Assembly: GCF_028502605.1 (NCBI RefSeq) | Contig: NC_079235.1 | Location: forward strand, 2,046,001 to 2,110,000 | Length of the DNA: 64,000 bases | Direction: 5' to 3' | Source: Trichoderma breve | Taxonomy: Eukaryota; Ascomycota; Sordariomycetes; Hypocreales; Hypocreaceae | In this document: piece by piece, positions 11,375 to 22,997 of the stretch | Numbering within the stretch: position 1 is the first letter of the stretch | Layout of the letters: each line of letters opens with the position of its first letter | The notes under the pieces: generated by a model | What the model was told of the DNA's origin: nothing | What the model saw: the letters and a program-made list of their open reading frames with translations, nothing else | Database searches by the model: none | Translations under genes and position numbers: made by a program

Positions 11375-12416
11375 ATGGCGTCGAACTTGAAGATTGCGCT
11401 GGTTCAGCTGTATTCTAAGGTGAGTTTGCATTTCTGACGCATTGCCTTGGCATTCGTCGCCTGTGTGCCACCAACAACCCCTGCTGCAGCTCCTAGGAAG
11501 CAATCATGAAGGCTGATCTTGGCTCCTAATTGTTCACCAACTCTAGCCGCTCGATGTAGCTGGCAACTTTGCTCGCGCAGAGTCATACATCCGCAAAGCC
11601 GCCTCCCAGGGCGCGAACCTGGTCGTCCTTCCTGAGTACCATCTCGGCTCATGGAAGCCCGACTCCAAGATCCTCCTCGCAACGGCCAAGGAGCAGACGC
11701 CATATCTTGCAAAATATCAGGCCATTGCCAAGGAGCTCGGCATCGCCATTGCCCCGGGCACGATCCTGGAGCCTATCCCTGCGGAGGAAGGCAATGCCTC
11801 CATGACTGAAGGAATTGCGAATGCGGCGTACTTTATCGGTCCGGACGGCGCCGTCCTGGGACGCTACCAGAAGAAGAACTTGTGGCACCCCGAGAGAGAT
11901 CATCTGACGGCCGATGGATTGACGCCGCACAGGGCGTTTGATACTCCCTGGGGTCGTGTCGGACTCATTATCTGCTGGGACTTGGCCTTCCCTGAGGCAT
12001 GCCGTGCGCTGGTTGCTGACGGGGCCAAGTTCGTCGTGTGCCCTACCTTTTGGCTCAACAGCGACGGAGGCGACATTGGTGCTGAGGTGAACCCGGAATG
12101 CGAGCGCCTCTTTCTGGAGAACGTGGCAGTGGCCCGAGCATTTGAGAACACGTGCGGCTTTGTGTTCTGCAACACAGGCGCACCGTTGGGAAGCGGAACG
12201 AGTGGCAAAGACGAAGAGGGCACAGAGTTTATTGGGCTGACGCAGGTGGCGATGCCGCTGCAGGGAGCTCTTGGCAAGCTTGGCGTTGAGGAGGCGATGA
12301 CGGTGGTGGACGTTGATATGAAGGTCCTGGACATTGCGGAGGAGGTGTACAAGGTGAGGGCGGATATCGCGATGGAGGGATGGCACTATGGACATACCCT
12401 GCAGCCCAGAAAGTGA
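11375..12416 (+). CDS. Nitrilase-superfamily carbon-nitrogen hydrolase, 2 exons
   Basis: Exon 1 (11375-11419, 15 codons) joins exon 2 (11547-12416) across a 127-bp intron to give 304 residues, normal for the family. The catalytic triad is visible: Glu45 in VLPEYH, Lys124 in GRYQKKNL, and Cys158 in [12 protein letters not shown]. These enzymes cleave amides or nitriles through a Cys thioester. The substrate cannot be read from the sequence; omega-amidase, N-carbamoylputrescine amidase and aliphatic amidase branches are all possible. No targeting signal is seen, so it is probably cytosolic. It converges with rap1, whose stop is 310 bp away. Confidence 0.88.
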
Positions 12417-12726
12417 AGGTTGGCGAGCGATTGATTTGAAGAATGATGGAATTCCAACATTCTGTATATATGTATACGTATATACTTGTGATAAAAATGA
12501 AAGAAAAAGACAGTAAAACACTAATACTGCAAATGCTTCTGCTTGCTATGGTGGCATGGAGAGCACTTGACCATTTCATCCCTGATAAACAATGAGAAAG
12601 ACGAACCAGCCCAATTTTCATTCAGTATACCATTTTTGGCTCCATTCGTTGCGGCGATAAAACAGAGAAAAGGCGAAAAGCACAAACGCTGGACATGATG
12701 TTCAAACGTAACATAAGCAAAGCAAA

Positions 12727-15467
12727 TCATTGATCAATCCCTTCCCTCGACTGCCTATCCCTCCGCCGCCTGTCCCTCTCCGCCAAGGCCACCGCCCGAT
12801 GAAACTTCCTACGCAGCTTAACCCTGGACTCGTCGTGCTTGAACAGGAGCCTGTCGAGCATCTTGCGCGCCTTCTCCTTGCGCCGTCGCGTATCGCCGTT
12901 GTCCTCGTCCGCGCGCCGCAGATCGCCGACGCGGACTACGTATTTCAACTGGGCGTCATCGCGGTCCGTCCAGATGCCCTCGTGGTTGGGCGGGATGCCC
13001 TGCCCGTCTCTTAGACTCGTGAGGACGGCCTCCATGGCTTCGCCGGGGGTCATTGTGGTGCGGCGCATGGCTTCGATGATGATTTCCTCGGAGAAGCCCT
13101 GGTCGAGGTAGTGTTCCTTCCAGGAGATGAATTGTTCTTGGCTCTGTTGGACAACTTCTGGGTCGGTTTCGCTCGAGTCGGCTGCGTCTTGGTGCCATCG
13201 CTGTCGTTGCAGTTCCTGTTCCTGCTCCTGTGCTTGATCACCTTCTCGCTGCTGTTCTTCCTGTTGCTGTTGCTGTTGTTGCTCTTCTTCTCGCCGCCTT
13301 TCTTCCTGTCGTAGTTCTTGCTGTCGATGCTCTTCCAGTCGTTGCTGCTGTCGCTGCTGTTGCCGTTGCCGTCGTTCTTGTTCCAGCTGCCGCCTCTTTT
13401 CTCGCCTCTCCTCAAGCTGCATGAGCCGAGGTTCCCGAGGCTGTTGAAAAGACGCTGGGAGCTCGCGCCTCTTAGACCTCGACTTTGTCGGCGTAGATGT
13501 GGCTGAGTCTTCCTCTTGTATTGTTTCAAGTTGTCTGTGGGGATAAGATGCTGTTGGACTGTAATAGAGAGTGGGAGTCCTTGATTCATTATGTTCGGGG
13601 CTCGCAATCGAATCAGTCTCGCTCCGTAGTTGTTGAGAGGGAGTCATATCTGGCTCGTCGGGCGATTGCTGTCGTTGTTGATTCTGCCGTGGTGTCCTTT
13701 GCTGCGACTCCTCCATCTCTGGCAGTTCTTGCTCTTGATCCGCCATGCTTTGCAGATTACCTGGTGCTGATGCTGGTGCGGATGAGGGCCTGCCGGTTCT
13801 CAGCTTGTCTTCGGGAGTCACTGGAATCTCGGAGTGCACTGTTCGTCTTCGCTTGGCCAGTTTGGTTGGTGTTGAAAGCTGCCCTTCTGGTAACCTTTTT
13901 CTCAAATTTGAGCCCCCGTTGTCGTTTGATAACGGGGATGCTGCGCTGTTTCTCTGTGAGCGCCGTGGTGTTTTTGATCCCGCCGCAGTTTCCTCATCTC
14001 CTATGAGTGTTTCCTCGCCTTCAGCAATATCCTCATCAGGATCCTCCTCGTTTTCTTCAAAGCTCATCATAGCTTCTACGAAGTCTGCGAGATGATGATC
14101 GTAGCTCGATCTTAGTAAAGCAGTGACGGCCTCGCCGTTTCGCATCTGCCCAAGTCCCACGTGCTCTGCCACTTGCTGCCAGTCCAACTCATCTGGAGGT
14201 AATTCTTGTACGCTAACAGCGCGAAACAATTCCCACAGGTCTACTTCTTTGTCCCTGATAACACACCGTGTGTCAAGCGCCCTGTCATTTGCCTCGCAAT
14301 AGTCTTGGAGATCGCTGAGGAACTGCTCTCTCTCTGAGAAGGAAGATAGGCCGCCATCAACACTGGCTTCGTCTTGGTTGTCGTCATTTTCAGCGTCTTG
14401 TTCAGCATTTCTTTTCTCTTCTTCTCTTAATGCGCCTCCTGGTTCCACTCTAGCACTTTTCGCTCGCTTCTGTATTGGTTGCCTCTCAGCCTCTGTGGCG
14501 GCAGCTGGCCTAGCTTCACCAGCCGTATCGTGGTGAATAACCGTATCATCTTCTTCATCACCATGATTGTTTGGCTTAGAAGCTGCATCATCTGTGGCGG
14601 TTCTCCTATTGCGATCAGGTGGTGCCACATCTCGGGGCTGATTTTGTTCACTTCTAGATACTCTAGGCACCGCCGGTACGTTGTGATTTTGAGGGTTTCG
14701 GTTGCTGTTGGGGACAGCGTTGCTCTGAGGTGCCTCTGGCCAGTCCTCTCTCTGGTGTCTCCTGATAATATGTCTCGCGGTAATTGGTGCATTGTCCACA
14801 TCCACGTTGGCCAATCTTGCCAGGCGATCTATCTCTGCATTGGACCTTGCTGATAAGATCTTTACCCACCGATTCCTCCATGACTGCCAAGGATGATGGG
14901 GATACTAGACATGATTAGGATATGGTCTTTTTGAGTTATAGGGGAACGGGAGGCAATTGATGCAGACATACTGCGTCTTCCAGCTCCATGTACATTTTGT
15001 TCCCAGCCGTATCGATCCCATGCTCGAGAACCCACTTGGCAACGATGGCGTCGTCTTGTTCTGTAAAGGGTGTCCGAGTTTTCTTGGCATGTGCGCCTGT
15101 GAGCACTGATCGGCGCTGGTTGGGCGGAGGTCCTATGAGATACTTGTCTTCGACCTGGATAATGCCAGCATTTACAGACTCTGTGATGTACTTCCATGAA
15201 TATGATCCCAGTGGTGCATCTTTTCTTGCGTGGTCTGCAATGAGCATGTCTGCATCTTTCTCCAAAGCGACGACAATACCCGAGTTGCTCTGGGAAAAAA
15301 TGTTAGCAATAGCTTGATAGACTTGTAAGCTCTCATCATACCTGAATCTTGTCGATAATGCTGTCTCTTTGGGGAACTCTTCTGGAAACCCAGAATTTGA
15401 TATCCTTGAAGATGTTGCCACCCGCCGCTGCGCCTGTAACCCCATCATACGTAATGTGCGACGCCAT
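12727..15467 (-). CDS. RAP1: Telomere-binding protein Rap1 (BRCT-Myb-RCT), 3 exons
   Basis: Exons 15467-15342, 15289-14972 and 14904-12730 (stop 12727-12729) give 873 residues. A BRCT domain fills about residues 1-100 (MASHITYDG start, NSGIVVALEKDAD, GSYSWKYITES). A Rap1-type Myb domain spans about 113-175 (TRTPFTEQDDAIVAKWV, HHPWQSWRNRW). An ARID-like helical region lies near 336-430 (FLSDLQDYCEAND, VDLWELFRAV). A very Gln/Arg/Glu-rich charged coil covers roughly 625-720. The Rap1 C-terminal (RCT) domain closes the protein, with EAMRRTTMTPGEAMEAVL and GIWTDRDDAQL. Rap1 sits on telomeres through shelterin partners and limits end fusion and telomere length. It is divergent from swf1. The region was partly hidden because the BRCT exon is only 126 nt. 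Confidence 0.9.
13230..13420 (-). repeat. Gln-coding trinucleotide tracts in rap1
   Basis: Interrupted CAG/CAA runs encode stretches of up to seven glutamines mixed with Arg and Glu. Such tracts vary in length between strains. On the plus strand the same bases give a spurious Leu-rich frame. Confidence 0.8.
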
Positions 15468-16303
15468 TGTATATGATTGAGGCGCAACCCTTTGTCGGCG
15501 TGCAGGATTGAGAATTAAATCAGTGGCGATGATCCCCAGCTATATGATACTCCTAGGGCTCGATGAAATTCATGCTCAATGAGATGAAGAGCGTTGTTGC
15601 GCTGGCGGATTTTGACCGACTCCAAGGTGAGTGAAGGGATCGAGGCTCTGCAATATCAATGAAGGGAAAGTTGAGAAAAAAGGGCAGAAACACGCCCCCA
15701 GCGGTGCTGCGTGAGCTCAAATTCAGCGTCAATTCTCGTCTGAAATAAATCCCACGCTCTCTTCCGCGTTCATTTCTTTGCTGTCCGTGCCTTTCTGCTC
15801 ACTTTTCACTCCCAAACTCATTCACCCAACGCATGAGACGCGTGATGGACGTCGCGGGGTCACGTGATGAATGCGCTGCATTCCCTTGGCCTCCAGTTGC
15901 AATGCAGTCATAGTGCAGTTACAGTGCAGGCTATTATCGATTATCGGGGGCCTAGGCGCCCCGCGATAAGAATAGTAAACACCAATATTTTGCTTGCGAT
16001 GCAGCTGGTGACAGCTGTTGTCCAGTCATCCAGCTCAGCCACCGTTCTATTATCCTTGCTCCTTTGTTTCCTTTGCTTCTTTTCAGCGCGCTGCAGTACA
16101 CGAGCTTTGTGGCATTTATTTCTCTTGTTGTTTCTTTCTTTCTCTTATTTACCCCTCAAAAAAAAAAATTAACCATATAAGAGCTTTTAGTCCCTCAACG
16201 ATAGATTTTGGATTCAGATCGTATATACGAAATTACGGCATAAGACTCCCGGCTCTATTAACTTCAGATGCCGTAGTCCTGCCAGCTCGACCCGTCTGTC
16301 ACG
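15468..16303. promoter_or_regulatory. Divergent promoter region, rap1 / swf1
   Basis: This 836-bp spacer separates two genes transcribed away from each other. It contains a CACGTGA element at about 15872-15878, a pyrimidine-rich run at 16100-16150 followed by an A9 tract near 16160-16168, and a GC-palindromic stretch (GGGGCCTAGGCGCCCC) at 15947-15962. No gene is seen. Confidence 0.5.
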
Positions 16304-17681
16304 ATGGACACCCTAAAGAAGATTCTCATTGTAGTTTTAGCCATATCTTTTATGGTATTCATTACCTTTTTCGGCAGACTTCCAGCTTTGAGGTGAGTTA
16401 GAGAATCTGTGTACAAGAGGGGCTTGTTACTGAACACAGGGGACACGTAGGAAAACGCCCATCGCCTGGTTATACAAGCTGATATGGATTCATTTCCCCA
16501 ACCTGGTGTCGAGTATAGATCAGACACTCACTGGTGGGCGAGTGACTGGATCGATGTCATGGATTTATAATCGCCTCATGTATGACCGTCATCCAACGAT
16601 CGTGGTATGTAGTTCCCATAGCTCTCTTCATACGCATGATCCACGACTTACACATATCTTCCAGATCTTCTTTTTATTGATCATGACGGTCTCTGAGTAC
16701 ATGTACCTCCCTGACGTCTGGCCCAAGATCGGCCTCTTCACAAAGTTCACCGCCACCATCGCCGTCATCCTGCCGTACGTGTTCCTGTATCTCGCCTGCT
16801 CCGCAGACCCAGGGTACATCACCCGCGAGAATCATGCGTACCACATGTCTCTCTACCCTTATGACTACGCCCTCTTTCACCCGGGCAACGAATGCCGCAC
16901 CTGTCGGTTCCTGAAGCCCGCGCGATCAAAGCACTGCGATGTCTGTAAACGCTGCATCGCCAGGGCCGATCATCACTGCGTCTTCATCAACTCGTGTGTC
17001 GGCTACGGCAACCACCATTGGTTCCTTCTCCTCCTTTTATCGACGTGCGTTTTGGCGACCTACGGCGGCTTGCTAGGTCTCTACCTGTTGACGTCGAAAA
17101 TAAAAGAAGAGTACCCATTATGGACTGTCTGGCCGGGCCAAGATTTGGAATTCACAGAGTACTTTGCTGTCTGGGGCTGGGGCCTTCACGGCGACATCCG
17201 TGTCGGTGCTGCCACTCTTCTCGCTCTCCTCACCTCTCCTCTAATATGGGCTCTCTTCATCTACACCGTCTTCCTCATCTACTGCGGAACCACGACCAAC
17301 GAGTCCATGAAATGGACAGACTATAAGGAGGATATGAGGGACGGCTATGCCTTTCGACGTCCTTTGGCGCCTAACCGACCCCGTAACCTGCGTTTGGAGC
17401 CACTGTGTCCTCGCTGGCCCTCGTTGCCAGAGCACATCATATTGGCCACTCAAGACGCGCAGCCACCAAGCGACCAAGGGAATTACCCAGGCGAGGGCGA
17501 GTGGGAGCATGTATGGGACCTAAAAACCGTCGACAACTTGTATGACATGGGATTGTGGCATAACCTCGGCGATGTCTTCTTTTCCAACTATGCATTTGAT
17601 GACGGAACAGAGGAGCCCCTAGCCGAGCGTCGGCCACGAGGGCGCAGTATCTCTACCACCAAGTCTGGATATCCTCAATGA
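16304..17681 (+). CDS. SWF1: DHHC palmitoyltransferase Swf1, 3 exons
   Basis: Exons 16304-16392, 16451-16604 and 16665-17681 give 419 residues. It has an N-terminal membrane helix (about residues 5-23), two more helices before the catalytic region, the Cys-rich domain (CRTCRFLKPARSKHCDVCKRC) with the DHHC tetrad at 183-186, and two helices after it. The order and length match fungal Swf1, which S-acylates cysteines next to membrane anchors of SNAREs and glycosyltransferases in the ER/Golgi. The TTxE-like motif (TTTNESMKW) after the last helix is present. The second intron is 60 nt, free of stops and in frame, so reading through it would add 20 residues. It converges with aha1. Confidence 0.9.
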
Positions 17682-17998
17682 AAGAGAAATGAATGCTCTT
17701 GTACTACATTCGCGGCATGAGAAAGAAACAACTTCATCGATACTGTTGGAATAATGGGTTTTTATATTGTATTTTTTCCCCTTTCTTGCTGGACATCTTC
17801 GTATCATCATTCATGTTCGTCGTATCTACACGCATCTAGGTCTTGCGTAGACCTACCAAGACTACCTAGTAATAAAGTATATACCCATCCGCCACCATTG
17901 GCAGAGATGCCGATCCCCTTTGTCTCTACCCTCATCTAGAGCGCTTTGATTATAAAAGAAAATGTTTGTGTGTGTTTCCAATTGATATGTTTCTTAGA
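17682..17998. other. Convergent spacer, swf1 / aha1
   Basis: A 317-bp A/T-rich tail-to-tail spacer holding the 3' UTRs of both genes. AATAAT/AATAAA-like signals occur near 17750 and 17870. Nothing else is seen. Confidence 0.5.
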
Positions 17999-19160
17999 TT
18001 ATAGAATGGTACCAAATCTAATTCCCCAAAGGTTAGTCTTGTTCTGGAGGGCTGTAACACGTTCAATGAATGATGACAACTTACCCAAAGGTCTGCTTGA
18101 TGCTTCGCACGTAATACTCGCCCCAGTTACGCCTGGTCACGTCCTCCTGGCCGACAGGAACGCCCTCCCAGGTGACGCGCATGACGGTAACGTGGTCGAT
18201 ATCGTTCTGGTCAAACTCAATGTTGAGCTTCGAGTAGTGGCCGGCGGGCCACTGGTTCAATCTCCAGGTTTGAACAATCTTCTTGGGCTTTTCCAGCTCA
18301 AGATATTCTCCAGAGACGTTGCCGTCAAAGAGCTCAAACTTGCCTCCTGCCTTTGCTCCCTCAAAGACCTTTGGCGGCGCCCGAGTGAAGGCGGCCAATC
18401 GCTGAGGGTCGACAAAGGTCTGATACAGCTCCTCAGCAGTGGTGCGGAACTCTTGGTCGTCACGCACTGTTACCGTGTTGACAACGCCCGAGCTGCTAGT
18501 GTGAGAAGCTGTGGGCTGAGCTGCAGCCTTTGGCGCAGCCTGAGGGAGGGTTCGTGGGGTAGAGAAGCCACTGGAAGGGTTGGAGCCGGGGGCATGCTGG
18601 ATATCCTTTCCATGCTCAGTGATCAAGGCACCAGCAAGTTTCTGAAACTCTTTTCGGAGCTGAGGAACAAGCTTTGATCGCACGAGATCCTTGACGGGCT
18701 GCTTCTCCTTTGACTCTGAGAAGATGTCAATCTCAAACTAGATACGGGTTGTTAGCTATATGTGAGAAGAAGACAAGTGAAGAGGGCAATTATACATACC
18801 ACGTACTCGTCCTCTTCTGTATCATGGGCAATCTCGGGAACAGTAATGTTACCAGAGACCTCGTCGATCTCGGCAGTGGACCCTAGGGGAAAGTCAGCCC
18901 CAGACGCTCTCACCATGAACGTTGAGGTCTACCATACCAGAATACTCCAGCACTAGCTTAACATCAAAGATGGTGATGACTTTCCCCTTGCGTTGGCTGA
19001 CGTCAACGTCACCACTCATGCTCTGGACCTTGGTAATTCTGGCCTTGACGTCTCCATTTTCGGTCTCAAGCTTGGTCAAGTTTTCCTCGAACCACTCTTT
19101 TGCCCAGGCAGACGCATCCTTGTTCACCCAGTGCCAGTTGTTGGGGTTGTGCAGAACCAT
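17999..19160 (-). CDS. AHA1: Hsp90 co-chaperone Aha1, 4 exons
   Basis: Exons 19160-18938, 18882-18800, 18737-18085 and 18017-17999 give 325 residues. The start MVLHNPNNWHWVNKD is typical of Aha1 and carries the NxNNWHW-type motif that stimulates Hsp90 ATPase. The N-terminal domain covers about residues 1-150, a Pro/Ser/Ala-rich linker follows, and the C-terminal START-like AHSA1 domain covers about 200-325 (ELYQTFVDPQRLAAFTRAPP, VTRRNWGEYYVRSIKQ). The last exon codes only for the final residues FGTIL, which completes the usual Aha1 ending. The protein acts in the cytosol on Hsp90. A near-match to a heat-shock element lies about 410 bp upstream. Confidence 0.92.
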
Positions 19161-22100
19161 TTTGACGAGCAGGCTTAGAAAATAAGAAAAATTTTAACCG
19201 GTCGTCCGCGCAGCGGGCAGGTCCTGTTCGGTTCCAGTGGTTAGCTTCAATGTCAACCCTAGATCGAGCAGAAGAACAACGCATAATTGAGCTTGCAAAC
19301 AAGGGTTCAGAAATGGTCTAAGACCTAAGCATTTTGGTCATCACTGAAAGGGAGTACAAATCACTCTATGACTGGTGCCAGCTGGTATCTCATCATGTAG
19401 GGGTTATGCAATGGTGGGCAGTTGTATGGGAAGCTTCGGATTCAACGTACCGTATTGATTAGAGCTGATTAAGAAGTAAGAGTATGGCGTGAAGGTGAAA
19501 TGGTGGTTTGAAGCAGAGAAGGAGAGAATTGGCGGGCTGCTTGAAGAAGGAAGAAAGAGAGACCTTCAGAAGCCTCTAGAATTTTTATGAGCCTCGTCTC
19601 CACTTTCACGCTAGTCTAATTGGCTGGTCAACGTAGCCTCACCAAATAATAAAGTATTACATAAGCCATATAGAGCAACGTAATTCGTGAATGGATTCAA
19701 GCACGTCCTACAGGACACATGTGCACTTCAAGTAGCTCTGCGGCTGGCGGCATATTTACATTGTGCACGCAATATATTATGGTAATAGTAATAGCTTGAA
19801 GCCAGACAGAGGTGATTAACAAGCCCCCAAATACTCTTGCTATACTTGATCTGTTTCACACCTCTCTAGGATTTCGGTGCACTGAGACGCCAACTTGACA
19901 GCTAGATAAGGAGCAGCTCCGATTGGCCGTGAGCTTTCGCAAACAAGACAAGAATGGAACGCTCATGTTATCCGGAACATCCGCTGTAAACCCGCGGCTC
20001 TGCCGTGCAACTCAATTGACGAGTTCAAGTAAGCTCGAGAAAGGCCGAGCAGGTTTTGTGGCTGTCCGAGCGATGTGCTTGCTGAGCCATTCCCGTGGCA
20101 CAAGAATGATTAAGATTAAGCCTTGGAAGTTAGTCGAGTGACATATCCTCAATCAATATACTGGTACTGCAATGCTAGGTCTTACGATCCATTCAGAATC
20201 TCTGATTACTTGTGGATATTGTGCCGCTCAGACCCTTTTCTATAATTGCACTTATTTGCAGTTCATCATGATACCGTTATAAGATCACTCAGAATGTGCA
20301 AGGCGCATGCAATGGAAGGCAAAGCATCGAAATGTCCGTAGGGCTTATTACTTACATCACCAGAGTAACATCATGATCCCAGGTTCCTGGCACAGTTTCT
20401 ATCCTCGTACAAGCGTCTGCATATAATCCTTACCCTGTAGCAGGAAGATTGTAACCGAGCGGCTGTTAATATGTAACCACTCGCTGAAGGCGGCCTGTAC
20501 CGTATTAGTGATTTAAATAGCCGCTTCAATAGTCGCCAAGCGTGATTACTTCCGCTTATGTCAACACCAGTTTGAGGAATTCATTCGACGCAACAGGGCG
20601 TGCTAGTTTGCCCGCCGTGCCTCATACTCAGCAATAAGCTCAGTGAGAGGCGGGGCTAGCGCCCATGAAGCTGAATCTGGCAGAGGAATCTGAAAGTCAG
20701 ATTAGTAGAGCGACCGAGTGCCGGGTCAGCGAGGCTGCACACTATCTGGGTCTGGCGCCGTTATCAGCGCGGTTGCATGACACACGACCTCAAGATATAA
20801 CGGCTGCTAAAAAAAATCAACAGCATGTTACTCCTTACAGGTCATTGGCGGGCTCGCCGTTGGGAGGAAAAGGGGAAATCTGACGCCTCCTTATAGCAGA
20901 TTCCAAATCGTGATCGATTGCTATTTTTTGCTTCCGGTGATTTCACCAAGGGGAAGATGGAAGGGCAAGGATGATTATGCGCAAGAATGCCGGCCGGGCG
21001 GTTATAAGCCCACCAACTGCCGAAAGAGCAGGGCTATTGAAGACAAATTGGTGCGGTCTTGTTTATGTCCGAGTATGTTATCTGTATCGTATCATGAAGA
21101 TGGAGATGAAAAAATTTAAATAAGAAGGTGAAAAGTCAAAAACACCGAAGAAACAGTTTCGGAAAAGTAAAAGCGAGCAGATTCTGCAAAAAATCGACCG
21201 AGTTTTGAGTAACCCATCCATCCGTTCCTTTTTGTCGCTCCAATGATGCAGAATCCAAATGTGGGAGCGCCGATCTATTCTTGGAGATGGATCTCCATCT
21301 GCAGCTCTGATTGGCAGCTATATTAGGAACACATGTGGTTCAATGGCTGCCGGCGCTTAGTAGCGCATTGTTTCTTCCAGCCAACAGGAGCCGGTTCTCG
21401 ATAATAAACTTGCGTCCAAAGCAGAAGAAAAAAAAAAAGCGCGATCCACGCAGGGGCGGTCGCATGTCTAGTGGCAGACGCCTTCGTACCGAGTACTTGG
21501 TAGAATGTACCCCGTACCACCTACCAACACTGGGTTTTCTCAATGCAAGCACTTCGCGATGGCCTCGATATCTGCCTACTTCGTATTCTCAGGCCACATC
21601 ACATGTTTGTAACGCCGTTCTGACATTCGACTCCTTATCTGTGCTTTCTTTAAAAGTGCAAAGGAATGCACGCCACATTGACCAGGTCAGGACGAACTGT
21701 GGGAGATGCAAGTTTCATACCTACATGCAGCCTAAATCACCAATCAACCTGTAACCAACAGTCGCATGCAGGCATGATTGATAAGGAAAAAACGAACAAT
21801 GCACGTTCGGTTGTGTTCTTGAAAACGAGGTGGCCCACTTTGTCGTCGTCACATTCCATCACACACCGGACCGTCCCTGGCATTTCATGGAGCGTCCGGG
21901 TATGCGCTTTTAGGCAATCCTTGAGTCGACGGCGGGAATCCTTCAGCAAGCTTGCAGCGATCGAGCTCCTTGGTTTGCCATCTTGAAACGACAAAACGTC
22001 CAACTGCATGTAATACTACGGAGTAGGTAGTGTTAGTTATAGATACAGTAGTGCTATGTATGCGTTATAGGGAGGGATTGAACACACGTGCAGATGCAGA

Positions 22101-22997
22101 AGCGCATGTACGATATGTATTAGAAACAGCGGGTACAAAAGATCCCTGGTACCTGTACATGGGATTTGCGCACTGGCGCCACAGGCTGGTCGCCTCGTCC
22201 TGGCTCGGCCTAGCGCGCCGCTTCCACAGGGACCGCCAAACTCGCGCTCGGCCAAGCAGATCTCGCCATCACCACCAAACGGCCCCTCAATGCGCTGCCT
22301 TGCGTGTTGCCATGCTCCCTCTTTCTGCCTTGATGCAGGCTTCTTAATGGCTCGTGTCTGGCTACGGTGTTAGTGTCCGAACCGGTACGTCCAGGCCAAG
22401 CCAAAGCCCAGCCGCGCCGAATGTACTCGTACCTCAGCCGCGGCTCGCTCCTTTTCCCACTACGGGATGCCGTGCGACTCGCCATGTTTGATCGCTTCCC
22501 GTTTGCCCATACCTGCGTCAAGTGCCTGTCCAGACAGAGTCCTGTACAGGGAACATCTCGTGCCTGTACCGTACCTGTATGGTAGCAGCCGTCCTTCCTG
22601 GTCTTGTCGCTAGTCCAGCTCTTCCCCCTCCTCGCCCTCTTCTCGCCAATCCGAGCGCTCCTCGTCGACCGGCCTCTATCCGCCACCTGAAATCGATGCT
22701 CTGGGGTGGATCCAGGGATGCCAGGCGAGACCTCCAAATAGAACGAAACACAGACCTCATCTGGCATACCGCCTCCGAGTTGGTGTGGAGTGCGCTGCCG
22801 CCGATAGTTCTGACATCAGGCCCGACCTGGGGGCCCATCTCCAGATCCAATCTTCCACCTGCCTTCCAAGTCGCATCCCTCGGCAGCCTCAGCACTTCTC
22901 AGCAAGCGTCTTTGCCCCCCCTAGGTCAACAACAAGGGTCAAGGGTTACTGACTTAGGAGACCGCGGGCGGTTGGGCGTCTGGGAGCTTGAGCCAAT
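19161..22997. other. Gene-poor interval, aha1 to the large + strand gene
   Basis: No supported gene lies in this 3.8 kb. The first ~450 bp is the aha1 promoter. The stretch 19620-21300 is A/T-rich with short frames that have no recognisable content. A poly-A run sits at about 21424-21438. From about 22150 the base composition becomes C-rich on the plus strand, consistent with the leader and promoter of the gene at 22998. No transposon end or RNA gene was recognised. Confidence 0.5.
19569..19586. promoter_or_regulatory. Candidate heat-shock element upstream of aha1
   Basis: GAAgcCTCtaGAAttTTT has alternating GAA/TTC-type units at 5-bp spacing. Units 1 and 3 are perfect, and units 2 and 4 have one mismatch each. 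Aha1 genes are commonly Hsf1 targets; this site is a pattern match only. Confidence 0.3.

Noticed and set aside
11649..12521. 290-codon minus-strand frame antisense to the nitrilase gene
   Set aside because: It mirrors a GC-rich coding exon, has no recognisable motif, and the plus strand carries the full catalytic triad.
13050..13607. Ser/Asn/Arg-rich minus-strand frame inside rap1
   Set aside because: It is a shifted reading of the CAG-rich coil and would break the RCT domain.
20150..21120. Possible RIP-mutated repeat
   Set aside because: The stretch is A/T-rich and gene-free, but I see no duplicated partner and no clear TpA excess by eye. A dinucleotide index would be needed.
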